A DNA stretch of 64,000 nucleotides from Minwuia thermotolerans (GCF_002924445.1 NZ_PIGG01000015.1:124001-188000); one strand, 5' to 3'. Numbered from the stretch's first letter, positions 18,094 through 27,447 are shown. The notes: generated by a model from the sequence alone, not told the origin. Made by a program: numbers and translations.

Positions 18094-20430
18094 TCAGTTC
18101 CTGAGCGGGCGGTTCTTCGTCAGCATGTGCTCGATCCGCTGCAGCGTCTTCTCGTTGCGGATCAGCGTCATGAAGCCTTCCCGCTCCAGCTCCAGCAGCT
18201 TCTTCTCCGTCACCTCCTCGGTGATGTCGGTATCGCCGCCGGAAAGGACGCGGCCGACCTGCTCGGCGATCACCGTGTCGTACTCGGTCGCCTTGCCCTG
18301 CAGGTAGAAGCCCTCGACCGCCATCTTCATGGCCGCGAGCGCCGTCGGTCCCGGCAGGTTGACGACGATCGGCTCCGGCTGGGTGTAGTCCGCCGCCATC
18401 GCCAGCGCCTTCTTCTTCGCGTCGGCCAGCACGCGGCGGCGGTTCATGGTGATGCCGTCGCCCTCGCGCAGGATCTGCATGTCGCGGGCTTCCTGGGCGC
18501 TGGTGGCGACCTTGGCCGTGCTGATCGCCTCGAAGGCGGCCGAGAGGGCCGGCATGGGCCCGCCCGGGCGCTTCGTGTTGGTCATGTTGCGGATCGTCAG
18601 CTCCTTGCAGCCGCCCCAGCCGGGCAGCAGCCCGACGCCGACCTCGACCAGTCCGATATAGGTCTCGGCATGGGCCTGGATGGCGTCGGCGTGCAGGCAG
18701 ACCTCGCAGCCGCCGCCCAGCGCCATGCCGGCGGGCGCGGCGACCACGGGGAAGGGGCTGTTCTTCAGCGCCTGCATGGCCTTCTGACCCTCGGCGACGC
18801 CGTTCTCGATCAGGGGCCACATGGCCGCGTTGGCGCCGAACAGCGCCACGCCGACATTGGCGCCGACGGAGAAATTGTCGGCGTCGTTGCCGACCACCAG
18901 CGCCCTGAAGCCGAGCTTGTCGATCTTCGCCGCCTGCCGGATCATCTCGATCGAGCCTTCGTCGAGGGCGTTCATCTTGGAGTGGAACTCGAGCACCGCG
19001 ACCCCGTCGCCGGCGTCCCAGATCGAGGCGGAGGCGTTCGACTTCACCGGCTGCCGGCCGCGTTTGATGTCGGCCAGCATCCAGACGCCCTCGGGCAGGT
19101 CGACGTCGCGGTATTCGCCGTCGAAACCCAGGATGGAGAGCTTCTCGCCCTCCTCCCGGTAGAAGCTCCTGCCGCGCGCGGCCTCCAGCAGCGCCGGCAC
19201 CGGCCGGCCCTCCCCGGCCAGCCTGTCGGCCAGCCAGCCCGCGTCGAGCATGTCGATCATCTCGAACGGGCCCCACTTCCAGGCGTAGCCCGTCTTCATC
19301 GCCAGATCGACGGAGCGGATGTCGGCGGCGATCTCCTCGGCCAGCGCCGCCGAATAGCTCAGCACGTGGCTGAGCACCGCCCAGGCGTACTGGCCGCCCT
19401 TGTCGGGATGCTCGACCAGGGCGCGGAGGCCCTTCTTCGCCGCCTTCGCGCTTTCGAAATCCGCCTTCTGCGTCGGGCGGTATTCGCCGCTGCGCAGGTC
19501 GATGGTCTCCTTGATGGTGCGGCCGTCCTGCCTGACGCGGCGGTAGAAGCCGCCCTTGCCCTTGCGGCCGGTATAGCCCTCCTCGATCATCTTCGCCGTC
19601 AGCTTCGTCAGCGGGTGATCCTGGCTGACGAAGTCGTGCAGCGGATCCTCGGCGGGCACCAGGTCGATCATGGAGGCAATGACGTGGGGGCCGAGGTCGA
19701 TGCCGGTCAGGTCGCCCAGGCCGAAGATGCCGGTCTTGGGCACGCCCGTGGGCCGGCCGACGATGCTGTCCGCCTCCTCGACGGTCAGGCCCATGTCATA
19801 GGCCTGGCGGGTGGCGACCGTGGACCAGAAGATGCCGATGCGGTTGCCGATGAAGCCCGGCGTGTCCTTGCACTCGATGACTTCCTTGCCCAGCCGGACA
19901 TCGCCGAATGCCTTCAGCGCGGCATAGGCGTCGTCGCGGGTCCGCGGCCCCTTCACCACCTCCAGCAGGCGCATGTAGCGCGGCGGGTTGAAGAAGTGGG
20001 TGATGGCGAAGTCCTGCGCGAAACCCTCGCCCAGCCCCTCGGTCAGCACCTCCAGCGGAATGGTCGAGGTGTTGGAGGTGACGACGGAGCCGGCCTTGCG
20101 CACCTTGTCGAGCCGCGCATAGAGGTCGCGCTTGATCTTCGGGTTCTCGACGATCGCCTCGCAGATCCAGTCGCAGTCGGCGACGAGATCGAGATTGTCC
20201 TCCAGATTGCCGGTCTCGATCAGCCGCGCGTTCTTCCTGTGCATGAACGGCGCGGGATTGGTCTTCAGCATGCGCTCCACGGCCGTCTTCGCGATGAAGG
20301 AGCGGTCGTCGGCGCCCTCGGGCACGATGTCCAGCAGCACGACCGGAATGCCGGCATTGGCGACATGGGCGGCGATGCCCGCGCCCATGACGCCGGCGCC
20401 GATGACGGCGACCTTGTTGATCTCCGTCAT
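18094..20430 (-). CDS. fadN: FadN-type multifunctional 3-hydroxyacyl-CoA dehydrogenase / enoyl-CoA hydratase
   Basis: Two steps of beta-oxidation in one 778-residue chain: hydration of the enoyl-CoA and NAD-dependent oxidation of the 3-hydroxyacyl-CoA. The order is dehydrogenase first (Rossmann loop GAGVMGAGIAAH, residues 11-22; ITHFFNPPRYMRLLEVV near 145) and crotonase-like domain last (GMALGGGCEVCLHAD near 540, VGLLPGWGG near 580). This is the reverse of E. coli FadB and matches FadN. It starts one base after the thiolase stop, so it is in the same operon. Confidence 0.9.
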   Translation of the reverse strand: MTEINKVAVIGAGVMGAGIAAHVANAGIPVVLLDIVPEGADDRSFIAKTAVERMLKTNPAPFMHRKNARLIETGNLEDNLDLVADCDWICEAIVENPKIKRDLYARLDKVRKAGSVVTSNTSTIPLEVLTEGLGEGFAQDFAITHFFNPPRYMRLLEVVKGPRTRDDAYAALKAFGDVRLGKEVIECKDTPGFIGNRIGIFWSTVATRQAYDMGLTVEEADSIVGRPTGVPKTGIFGLGDLTGIDLGPHVIASMIDLVPAEDPLHDFVSQDHPLTKLTAKMIEEGYTGRKGKGGFYRRVRQDGRTIKETIDLRSGEYRPTQKADFESAKAAKKGLRALVEHPDKGGQYAWAVLSHVLSYSAALAEEIAADIRSVDLAMKTGYAWKWGPFEMIDMLDAGWLADRLAGEGRPVPALLEAARGRSFYREEGEKLSILGFDGEYRDVDLPEGVWMLADIKRGRQPVKSNASASIWDAGDGVAVLEFHSKMNALDEGSIEMIRQAAKIDKLGFRALVVGNDADNFSVGANVGVALFGANAAMWPLIENGVAEGQKAMQALKNSPFPVVAAPAGMALGGGCEVCLHADAIQAHAETYIGLVEVGVGLLPGWGGCKELTIRNMTNTKRPGGPMPALSAAFEAISTAKVATSAQEARDMQILREGDGITMNRRRVLADAKKKALAMAADYTQPEPIVVNLPGPTALAAMKMAVEGFYLQGKATEYDTVIAEQVGRVLSGGDTDITEEVTEKKLLELEREGFMTLIRNEKTLQRIEHMLTKNRPLRN

Positions 20431-20431
20431 C

Positions 20432-21568
20432 TCAGCAGGCCTCCAGCACCGTCGCGATGCCCTGGCCGCCGCCGATGCACTGGGTGGCCAGCGCCAGCTC
20501 CTTGCCCTCGCGCTTCAGCAGCGCCGCGGCCTTGCCGGTGATGCGCGCGCCGGTGGCGCCCAGCGGATGGCCCAGCGCGATGGCGCCGCCGTCGAGGTTG
20601 GTCTTGCCGAAGTCGATCTCGGTCTCGCGCAGGACGGAGATCGCCTGGGCCGCGAAGGCCTCGTTGAGCTCGATGATGTCCAGGTCCTTGACGGTCAGGC
20701 CGGCGCGTTTCAGCGCCTTCTCCGTGGCCGGGACCGGGCCGATGCCCATGACCTCCGGCGCGCAGCCGGCGACGGCGACGGAGCGGATGCGGGCCAGCTT
20801 CTCCAGGCCGTTGGCGTCGGCGTATTCCTCGGAGCACACCAGCACCGCCGCGCAGCCGTCGGTCAGCGGCGAGGAGGTGCCGGCGGTTACCGTGCCCGAC
20901 TGGTCGAACGCGGGCTTCAGTCCCTCCAGGTCGGTCTTGGTGGCGCCGGGGCGGATGCAGCCGTCGGCCTCGACGCGGTTGTTGCGGTCGGTGATGGCGA
21001 CGATCTCGTCATCGAAGCGGCCGGCCTGCTGCGCCTCGGCGGCGCGCCTGTGGCTCTCGACGGCCATCTCCTCCTGCTCGTCGCGGGAGATGGAGAACTT
21101 CTTCGCCAGGTTCTCGGCGGTGATGCCCATGCCGATATAGGCTTCCGGATAGTTCTGGTACAGGCCCGGATGCGGCATCGGGTTGAAGCCCGGCATCGGC
21201 ACGCGGGTCATGCTTTCCACGCCGGCGCAGATGAAGGCGTCGCCCGCGCCCATCTGGATGGCGCCGGCCGCCATGTGCACCGAGGTCATGGAGGAGCCGC
21301 AGAAGCGGTTGACGGTGGTGGCGCCGATCGACTGCGGCAGGCCGGCCAGGAAGCAGACCAGCCGCGCCACGTTCAGGCCCTGCTCGCCTTCGGGGAAGGC
21401 GCAGCCGAGGATCAGGTCCTCCAGGTCGTCGGGGTTGACGCCGGACTTCTCGACCAGCGCCTTGACCACCTGGGCCGCCGTCTCGTCGGGGCGGACCTTG
21501 GCCAGGCCGCCCTTGCTCGCGAAGGTGAAAGGCGAGCGCTGATAGCCCGCGATGACCACGTTCTTCAT
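20432..21568 (-). CDS. fadA: acetyl-CoA C-acyltransferase (3-ketoacyl-CoA thiolase)
   Basis: Thiolytic last step of beta-oxidation. The 378-residue protein has the acyl-binding Cys in NRFCGSSM (Cys90), the His of GHPLGATGAR (His334) and the second catalytic Cys in CIGGGQG (Cys364). It is the first enzyme gene after the MerR-type regulator on the minus strand and runs straight into fadN. A biosynthetic thiolase role is possible by sequence but unlikely in this cluster. Confidence 0.92.
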   Translation of the reverse strand: MKNVVIAGYQRSPFTFASKGGLAKVRPDETAAQVVKALVEKSGVNPDDLEDLILGCAFPEGEQGLNVARLVCFLAGLPQSIGATTVNRFCGSSMTSVHMAAGAIQMGAGDAFICAGVESMTRVPMPGFNPMPHPGLYQNYPEAYIGMGITAENLAKKFSISRDEQEEMAVESHRRAAEAQQAGRFDDEIVAITDRNNRVEADGCIRPGATKTDLEGLKPAFDQSGTVTAGTSSPLTDGCAAVLVCSEEYADANGLEKLARIRSVAVAGCAPEVMGIGPVPATEKALKRAGLTVKDLDIIELNEAFAAQAISVLRETEIDFGKTNLDGGAIALGHPLGATGARITGKAAALLKREGKELALATQCIGGGQGIATVLEAC

Positions 21569-21652
21569 GATTTCTGTCGCTCCCGGTCGGGTTTCTTCTG
21601 GGCCGGCGGCCCCGGCCGTTCCTCCGGCCGGGCGCGCCAGCGGATCGCGTCG

Positions 21653-22072
21653 TCAGTCGGCGGCTTCCGCCGGCTGCTCCTCGGCCGGCAGGCCGCGTTC
21701 GGCCAGCCAGTCGCGGACGAACTTCATCTGTTCGTCCAGCTCCCGGATCGTCGCCTCGATGTCCTCGCGCTGCTGCACCAGGGCGGTCATGCGCTCGCGG
21801 GAGGCGGCGAGCAGCATCTGCGCCTGGGCCACCTGGCCGTCCCGCAGCTCGTAGAGGTTCAGCCAGTCGCGGATCTCCGCCAGGCTGAAGCCGAGCCGCT
21901 TGCCGCGCAGGATCAGCGCCAGCCGGGCCTTGTCGCGGCGGTCGTAGATACGCTGCAGGCCCTTGCGTTCCGGGCCGAGCAGCCCCTTGTCCTCATAGAA
22001 GCGGAGCGTCCGCGGGGTCACGTCGAATTCATCCGACAGCTCGCGGATGCTGTATCTTTCCGTATCGGTCAT
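21653..22072 (-). CDS. MerR-family transcriptional regulator of the beta-oxidation cluster
   Basis: 139 residues. The N-terminal winged helix (YSIRELSDEFDVTPRTLRFYEDKGLL, then QRIYDRRDKARLALILRGKRLGFSL) is a textbook MerR DNA-binding domain; the C-terminal half is a coiled-coil dimerisation helix without Cys metal ligands, so it responds to something other than a metal. I use the ATG at 22072, because the 31 extra codons available upstream run into the operator. It probably senses an acyl-CoA, like LiuR-type MerR regulators of branched-chain or fatty-acid breakdown; that is inference from context. Confidence 0.88.
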   Translation of the reverse strand: MTDTERYSIRELSDEFDVTPRTLRFYEDKGLLGPERKGLQRIYDRRDKARLALILRGKRLGFSLAEIRDWLNLYELRDGQVAQAQMLLAASRERMTALVQQREDIEATIRELDEQMKFVRDWLAERGLPAEEQPAEAAD

Positions 22073-22129
22073 ATTTGTGTAGTCTCTGCCTTGATCGCTG
22101 GCGCCCCGGGTCGGGGCCGGTTGCGCAGA

Positions 22130-22158
22130 GATGTAGTTGACGCTTACGTAAACGTCAA
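22130..22158 (-). promoter_or_regulatory. MerR-type operator overlapping a sigma-70 promoter
   Basis: At 22137-22158 the sequence reads TTGACG-N10-CGTCAA, a nearly perfect 22-bp palindrome with TTACGTAA in its centre. On the minus strand TTGACG (22158-22153) and TACATC (22135-22130) form a -35/-10 pair spaced 17 bases, reading into the merR-fad genes. The palindrome lies in the spacer, where MerR-family proteins bind. This implies autoregulation and probably control of the whole cluster. The same site could also affect the divergent Mpo1-like gene. Confidence 0.7.
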
Positions 22159-22188
22159 CAACCATGGTCGCCCAGATTGTCGCATTCC

Positions 22189-22193
22189 GGAGG
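22189..22193 (+). promoter_or_regulatory. ribosome binding site GGAGG deciding a TTG start
   Basis: GGAGG is followed by seven bases and the TTG at 22201. This makes 22201 a better start than the in-frame TTG at 22177, which has no such signal. Confidence 0.6.
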
Positions 22194-22200
22194 CTTCAGC

Positions 22201-22566
22201 TTGACGACGCATCCGACGTCATACCGCCAGTTCTGGCCCTTCTATCTGAACCAGCACAGCTTGCCCGCGACCCGCGGCATTCACTATGTCGGCACGACGC
22301 TGTCGATCCTGTTCCTGCTCGCCGCCGCGCTGACCCTGAACCCGTGGTATCTGCTGGCGGCGGTCGTGGCCGGCTACGCGCCGGCCTGGTTCGCGCACTT
22401 CTTCGTCGAGAAGAACCGCCCGGCGACCTTCCGCTATCCCTTCTGGTCGCTGGTCAGCGATTTCCGCATGTACTTCATGTGGCTGGCCGGCCGGCTGGGA
22501 CCGGAGCTGAAGCGCGCCGGCTGTCACCCCGACCAGATGGACGAAACCCGCTCGGAAGCCGCCTGA
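22201..22566 (+). CDS. Mpo1-like (DUF962) membrane protein
   Basis: 121 residues from a TTG start with GGAGG seven bases upstream. The family signature is clear: [19 protein letters not shown] (about 12-30) and [18 protein letters not shown] (about 60-77), with His residues likely to hold iron, plus two to three membrane segments. Yeast Mpo1 is an iron-dependent dioxygenase acting on 2-hydroxy fatty acids; the bacterial role is not established. It is divergent from the beta-oxidation cluster and shares its operator region, which hints at lipid metabolism. Confidence 0.82.
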   Translation: MTTHPTSYRQFWPFYLNQHSLPATRGIHYVGTTLSILFLLAAALTLNPWYLLAAVVAGYAPAWFAHFFVEKNRPATFRYPFWSLVSDFRMYFMWLAGRLGPELKRAGCHPDQMDETRSEAA

Positions 22567-22619
22567 GGCGGCTCCGGGCCCCCGATCCGTCTTTTCGCGG
22601 AAGCGGCACTCGCTCACCG

Positions 22620-22730
22620 TCTCACCCCCGTCCTGTGCGGGGGTCCGGAGCGGCTTCGCCGCGAGTCGGACGATTAACCGGATGCCCGCACGGAGGCGGG
22701 CATGACGACGAAGCGAAGCTGGCATTTCTT
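22620..22730 (+). repeat. dispersed intergenic repeat, family A copy 3
   Basis: CACCCCCG...TGCGGGGGTCCGGAGCGGCTTCGCCGC followed by CCGGATGCCCGCAC...GCGGGCATGACGACGAAGCGAAGCTGGC. It matches copy 1 including the tail GACGCCGAAGCAAAGCTG. It lies between the converging ends of the Mpo1-like and UPF0060 genes. Confidence 0.85.
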
Positions 22731-22745
22731 CGCTTGCCGAATTGG

Positions 22746-23075
22746 TCAGCCCACCGGCCGGGGGCCGGCGATGATCACCGCCGCGCCGGCGAGGCAGAGC
22801 GTCACGCCGATCAGGTCCCAGCGGTCGGGCCGCACTCCCTCGACCAGCCACAGCCAGGCCAGCGAGGCGGCGATGTAGACCCCGCCATAGGCGGCGTAGG
22901 CGCGGCCGGCCGCGGCGCTGTCGGCCAGGGTCAGCAGCCAGGCGAACAGGGCCAGCGAGACCAGGCCGGGACCGATCCACCAGACCGGCTTGTCCAGCTT
23001 CAGCCAGGCCCAGAAGGCGAAGCATCCGGCGATCTCGGCGATGGCGGCGCCCAGATAGGCGGCGGCGGTCTGCAT
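22746..23075 (-). CDS. UPF0060 (YnfA) family small membrane protein
   Basis: 109 residues with four predicted membrane helices. Diagnostic motifs are [14 protein letters not shown] near the start and [18 protein letters not shown] in the third helix. The family belongs to the drug/metabolite transporter superfamily, related to small multidrug-resistance proteins; its substrate is not established. Stands alone. Confidence 0.9.
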   Translation of the reverse strand: MQTAAAYLGAAIAEIAGCFAFWAWLKLDKPVWWIGPGLVSLALFAWLLTLADSAAAGRAYAAYGGVYIAASLAWLWLVEGVRPDRWDLIGVTLCLAGAAVIIAGPRPVG

Positions 23076-23209
23076 GCGGCGTTCCTCCCGCTCCGTGGCC
23101 CGGCGCCACAGCGTTACACGATCCGGACCGCCGGGGGTATGCCCGGGAAAGGGCCTCGGCCGGCCAAGCGGCTTGACCCTCCGCGCCGCCTCGCGCCTAC
23201 TTCCGGCCC

Positions 23210-25054
23210 ATGGGATTCTACTTCGCGCAAGCGCTGACGGGCCTGGCCAGCGCCTCGTCTCTGTTTCTGGTCGCGGCCGGGCTCAGCCTGATTTTCGGCG
23301 TCACGCGCATCGTCAACTTCGCCCACGGCACGCTCTACATGCTGGGGGCCTATGTCGCCCTGGACATCATCGGCCTGTTCGGCAAGGAGGTGGGCTTCTG
23401 GCTCGCCCTGCCGCTGACGGCGCTGATCATCGCCGCGGTGGGCGGGCTGATCGAATTCACTGCGCTGCGCCGCGTCTACCGTGCGCCGGAGATGTTCCAG
23501 CTGGTCGCCACCTTCGCCATCGTGCTCATCCTGCAGGACGTGGCGCTGGCCATATGGGGTTCGGCCGACCGTTTCGGGCCGCGTGCGCCGGGTCTGGACA
23601 GCGTGGTGCGGATCTTCGGCGAGCCGGTGCCGGAATACGACCTGTTCCTGATCGCCATGGGGCCGCTGGCGCTGGGCGTGCTGTGGCTGGTGTTCGAACG
23701 CACGCGCTTCGGCGTCCTGGTCCGCGCCGCCACCCAGGACCGGGAGATGGCCGCGGCGCTGGGCGTCAACCAGGCGCGGCTGTTCACCGCCGTGTTCTGT
23801 CTCGGATCGGGGCTGGCGGGCCTGGGCGGCGCGCTGCAGATCCCGCGCGAATCGGTCGCCCAGGGCATGGATCTCGCCATCATCGCCGAAGTCTTCGTGG
23901 TCACCGTCGTAGGCGGCATGGGCTCGATCCTGGGCGCCTGGCTGGCCGCGGTGCTGATCGCCATGCTGAACGCCTTCGGCATCCTGATCCTGCCCGAGAT
24001 CACGCTGATCGTCGCCTTCGCCGCCATGGCCGTGGTGCTTGTCATCCGCCCCTACGGTCTGCTGGGCCGGCCGCCGTCCGCGCCCGAGAGCCATCCGCCG
24101 CCCGAGGTGCGCATGGGCGCGCTGTCCGGGCGGGGCTGGCTCATCGTGCTGGCGGGCTTCGCGGTGCTGCCGCTGTTTGTCGGCGACTTCCTGGTGGTGC
24201 TGGCGACCGACATCGTCGTCCTTGGCGTCTTCGCCGCCAGCCTGCAGTTCCTGATGGGGCCGGGCGGCATGGTCAGTTTCGGCCACGCCGCCTATTTCGG
24301 CGCTGGGGCCTATGGCGCGGCCCTGCTCAGCCATCATTTCGGCGTCGGCATGATCGGCGGGCTGGCCGCGGCGCCGGTCGCGGCCGGTGTGGCTGCGCTG
24401 CTGTTCGGCTGGTTCTGCGTGCGCCTGACCGGGGTCTATCTGGCCATGCTGACGCTGGCGGCGGCGCAGATCGTCTGGGCCGCGGCGGTGCAGATGCAGG
24501 AATATACCGGCGGCGACGACGGCCTGACCGGCATCTGGCCGGCGTCCTGGGCTTCGTCGAACGACGCCTACTACTATCTCGCCCTCGCCGGCGGCGTGAT
24601 CGTGGTGGCGATCCTGCGCCGGGCGGCGAGCGCGCCTTTCGGCATGGCGCTGCGCGCCGGGCGCGACGCCCCGCTCCGCGCCGAGGCGATCGGCGTCGAC
24701 GTCCGCCGCCAGAAATGGTTCGCCTTCACGCTGGCGGGGATGCTGGCGGGTCTGGCCGGCGGCATGTTCGTCTATCAGAAAGGCAGCGTCTTCCCCGACG
24801 CCGCGGCGATCCCGCAATCCATCGACGCGCTGGTCGTCGTCCTGCTGGGCGGCGTCGACCATCTGGTCGGCGCGCTGATCGGCGCCGGCACCTTCCGCTA
24901 TCTCGAGGACTCGCTGAACCAGTTCCAGTTCTGGCGCGCCTTCCTGGGCGGGCTGATCCTGCTGATCGCCATCGCCGCGCCGGGCGGCATGACCGGGCTC
25001 TACCCGCAGCTGACCGGGCTGGCCAGGCGCCTGCGGCGGCGGCCGGCGGCATGA
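23210..25054 (+). CDS. fused LivH-LivM branched-chain amino-acid-type ABC transporter permease
   Basis: 614 residues in one frame. The first half (about 1-290) is a complete LivH-like permease ([23 protein letters not shown], then [12 protein letters not shown]). The second (about 305-610) is LivM-like ([24 protein letters not shown], then [10 protein letters not shown] and [13 protein letters not shown]). About 15-17 membrane segments in total. A single chain thus forms the channel served by the two ATPases encoded next, whose first ATG overlaps this stop codon as ATGA. No periplasmic binding protein gene is adjacent, so the substrate (amino acid, urea, short amide) is open. Confidence 0.88.
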   Translation: MGFYFAQALTGLASASSLFLVAAGLSLIFGVTRIVNFAHGTLYMLGAYVALDIIGLFGKEVGFWLALPLTALIIAAVGGLIEFTALRRVYRAPEMFQLVATFAIVLILQDVALAIWGSADRFGPRAPGLDSVVRIFGEPVPEYDLFLIAMGPLALGVLWLVFERTRFGVLVRAATQDREMAAALGVNQARLFTAVFCLGSGLAGLGGALQIPRESVAQGMDLAIIAEVFVVTVVGGMGSILGAWLAAVLIAMLNAFGILILPEITLIVAFAAMAVVLVIRPYGLLGRPPSAPESHPPPEVRMGALSGRGWLIVLAGFAVLPLFVGDFLVVLATDIVVLGVFAASLQFLMGPGGMVSFGHAAYFGAGAYGAALLSHHFGVGMIGGLAAAPVAAGVAALLFGWFCVRLTGVYLAMLTLAAAQIVWAAAVQMQEYTGGDDGLTGIWPASWASSNDAYYYLALAGGVIVVAILRRAASAPFGMALRAGRDAPLRAEAIGVDVRRQKWFAFTLAGMLAGLAGGMFVYQKGSVFPDAAAIPQSIDALVVVLLGGVDHLVGALIGAGTFRYLEDSLNQFQFWRAFLGGLILLIAIAAPGGMTGLYPQLTGLARRLRRRPAA

Positions 25055-25797
25055 GCGCGCTGCTGGAAGTCATCGATCTGGCCCGGTCGTTCGGCGGCGT
25101 GGCCGCCGTCGATGGCGTCGGCTTCCGCGTCGGGGCGGGCGAGCGCGTGGCCCTGATCGGCCCGAACGGCGCAGGAAAGACCACCTGTTTCAACCTTCTG
25201 AACGGCCAATTGAAGGCTGATCGGGGCGAAGTACGCCTTGACGGACGGGTGATCACCGGGCGCAAGCCACGCGAGCTGGTCCGCCTGGGCATCGGCCGCA
25301 CCTTCCAGATCGCCCAGAGCTTCCAGTCCATGACCGTGGGCGAGGCGGCGGGCACGGCGCTGGCGGTGGCCGACGGGCGCATGTACTCCTTCAGCCGCCG
25401 GCCCGCCGACCGGGAGCGCGTGCTGGATCTGCTCCGCCGCGTCGAGCTGGCCGGCGCGATCGACCGGCCGGTGACGGCGCTGCCCTATGGCGACGTGAAG
25501 CGCCTCGACCTGGCGCTGGCGCTGTCGGGCGAGCCGAAGATCCTGTTCATGGACGAACCGACGGCGGGCATGGCCGCGGGCGAACGCGCGGCGCTGATGG
25601 ACCGGGTCAGCCGCATCGTCGCCGAAGAGGGCGTGGCGCTGCTGTTCACCGAGCACGACATGGACGCCGTCTTCGGCCATGCCGACCGGGTCATGGTCAT
25701 GGCCGGCGGGCGGCTGATCGCCGAGGGCGCGGTCGACGAGATCCGGGCCGATCCGGAAGTCCGCCGGGTCTATCTGGGCAAGGCCGCCGATGCTTGA
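25051..25797 (+). CDS. livG: LivG-type ABC transporter ATPase
   Basis: 248 residues. Walker A GPNGAGKTT (near 38), Walker B ILFMDEPTAGM (near 168) and the LivG-type signature region LPYGDVKRLDLALAL in place of the usual LSGGQ, plus the switch His in FTEHDMD. The frame is open far upstream, but the ATG at 25051 overlaps the permease stop and begins [16 protein letters not shown] as LivG proteins do. Bases about 25180-25255 have a somewhat lower G+C (62% over 25201-25260 by count) than their surroundings. Confidence 0.9.
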   Translation: MSALLEVIDLARSFGGVAAVDGVGFRVGAGERVALIGPNGAGKTTCFNLLNGQLKADRGEVRLDGRVITGRKPRELVRLGIGRTFQIAQSFQSMTVGEAAGTALAVADGRMYSFSRRPADRERVLDLLRRVELAGAIDRPVTALPYGDVKRLDLALALSGEPKILFMDEPTAGMAAGERAALMDRVSRIVAEEGVALLFTEHDMDAVFGHADRVMVMAGGRLIAEGAVDEIRADPEVRRVYLGKAADA

Positions 25798-26491
25798 AGT
25801 CTCCAATCTCACCGCCGGTTACGGCCCGGCCACCGTGATCCACGGCATCTCCTTCGCGATCGCGCGCGGCGAGGCAGTGGCCGCGCTGGGCCGCAACGGC
25901 GCGGGCAAGTCCACCACCATCAAGGCGCTGGTCGGCATGGTGCGCCGCGCCGCGGAGACACTGCGCTTCGACGGCACGGACATCTCGCGCATGGCGCCGC
26001 AGCGGATCGCCCGGCTGGGCCTTGGCTACGTGCCCGAGGAGCGGCGGGTCTTCCCCGAACTGACCGTCGCCGAGAACCTGGAAGTCGGCCGTCAGGCCCC
26101 GCGCGAGGGCGCGCCGCACTGGCCGGCGGAGAAGCTCTACGAGCTTTTTCCCGAGCTCGGCCGCATGCAGGGCCGGCGCGCCGGCCGCATGTCCGGCGGC
26201 GAGCAGCAGATGCTGACCATCGCGCGGACGCTGGCCGGCAATCCGAAGCTGCTGCTGCTGGACGAGCCGGCCGAGGGCCTGGCGCCGGTGGTGCTGGAGC
26301 GCATCGTGGAGACGGTGAAGACGCTGAAGGCGGAGGGGCTGACGCTGCTGATCGCCGAACAGAATCTCGGCTTCGCCGCCGAGATCGCCGAACGCTGCCT
26401 GGTGATCGAGAACGGCGCCCTGGCCCATGAGGGCGCGATGGCCGGCTTCATGGCCGACGCCGAACTGCGCCGGCGCTACCTGGCCGTCTGA
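25790..26491 (+). CDS. livF: LivF-type ABC transporter ATPase
   Basis: 233 residues. Walker A GRNGAGKST (near 36), LivF marker GLGYVPEERRVFPELTVAENL, signature MSGGEQQMLTIARTL and Walker B LLLLDEPAEGLAP. Overlaps livG by eight bases. Together with livG and the fused permease it makes a complete transporter core without its binding protein. Confidence 0.91.
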   Translation: MLEVSNLTAGYGPATVIHGISFAIARGEAVAALGRNGAGKSTTIKALVGMVRRAAETLRFDGTDISRMAPQRIARLGLGYVPEERRVFPELTVAENLEVGRQAPREGAPHWPAEKLYELFPELGRMQGRRAGRMSGGEQQMLTIARTLAGNPKLLLLDEPAEGLAPVVLERIVETVKTLKAEGLTLLIAEQNLGFAAEIAERCLVIENGALAHEGAMAGFMADAELRRRYLAV

Positions 26492-26566
26492 ACGCCGGGA
26501 CGCTTCGGATGGAGTCCGAAACGCCGTAGAATAGGGCGGATTCAACGCAGGGGAGGAACAGCAACC

Positions 26567-27352
26567 ATGACGCAGGAAATCGATCTTTCGGGGCGGGTGG
26601 CCCTGGTGACGGGCGCGGGCTCGGGCATCGGCCGCAAGGCCGCGACGGTGCTGGCCGGGGCCGGCGCGGCGGTCGCCTGCACCGACATCAAGGCGGCCAC
26701 CGCGCAGGAGACGGCGCGCATGATCGAGGGGCAGGGCGGCCGGGCGATCTCGCTGACCCATGACGTGGTCGACGAGGACCAGTGGGCCGACGCCGTGACG
26801 GCGACCCTCGAAGCCTTCGGCGGACTCCACATCATGGTCAACAATGCCGGCATCGAGCTGGTGAAGACCATCGCCGACATCTCCGTGGACGATTTCCGCC
26901 GCGTCATGGACATCAACGTCCTGGGCGTGTTCCTCGGCATCAAGGCCTGTGCCGGAGCGATCCACGACTCGGGCGGCGGCTCGATCGTCAACCTCTCCTC
27001 GGTGGCCGGGCTGATCGGCGCGCCGCGCCAGGCGGCCTACTGCGCGTCCAAGGGCGCGGTCCGGCTGATGACCAAGGCCACGGCGCTGGAACTGGCCGGG
27101 CAGGGCAAGAAGGTGCGGGTCAACTCGGTCCATCCCGGCATCATCGAGACGCCGATGATGCAGGACCTGATCGACGGCGTGCCGCCGGAGGAGCGGGAGG
27201 CGCGTATCCGCCAGATGCACAGCCGTCACCCGATCGGGCGGCTGGGCCAGCCCCTCGACATCGCCAACGCGATCCTGTTCCTCGCCTCCGACCTTTCGGA
27301 ATTCATGACCGGTTCGGAGGTCGTGGTCGACGGCGGCCTGACCGCGAACTAG
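26567..27352 (+). CDS. short-chain dehydrogenase/reductase (SDR)
   Basis: 261 residues, classical SDR. Cofactor loop TGAGSGIG (15-22) followed by an Asp in CTDI (Asp40), which favours NAD(H) over NADP(H); NNAG (92-95); catalytic Ser144/145, Tyr158 and Lys162 in YCASK. The C-terminal end (MTGSEVVVDGGLTAN) is intact. It resembles cyclopentanol dehydrogenase or 3-hydroxyacyl dehydrogenases, but the substrate cannot be told from sequence. A GGGGAGGA ribosome site precedes the ATG. It may be co-transcribed with livF, 75 bases upstream. Confidence 0.88.
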   Translation: MTQEIDLSGRVALVTGAGSGIGRKAATVLAGAGAAVACTDIKAATAQETARMIEGQGGRAISLTHDVVDEDQWADAVTATLEAFGGLHIMVNNAGIELVKTIADISVDDFRRVMDINVLGVFLGIKACAGAIHDSGGGSIVNLSSVAGLIGAPRQAAYCASKGAVRLMTKATALELAGQGKKVRVNSVHPGIIETPMMQDLIDGVPPEEREARIRQMHSRHPIGRLGQPLDIANAILFLASDLSEFMTGSEVVVDGGLTAN

Positions 27353-27447
27353 CCAGGTTCCGGAAGGGGGAGGGCAGGGAGGGGGATGAACGCGATCGGT
27401 TCAGCAGGCGCGCGGGCCGGCCAGACCATCCCCCGCGCGCCAACCTG

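Noticed and set aside
18091-20541. Plus-strand open frame of 816 codons opposite fadN
   Set aside because: Antisense shadow rich in Leu, Arg and His; fadN has all catalytic motifs on the other strand.
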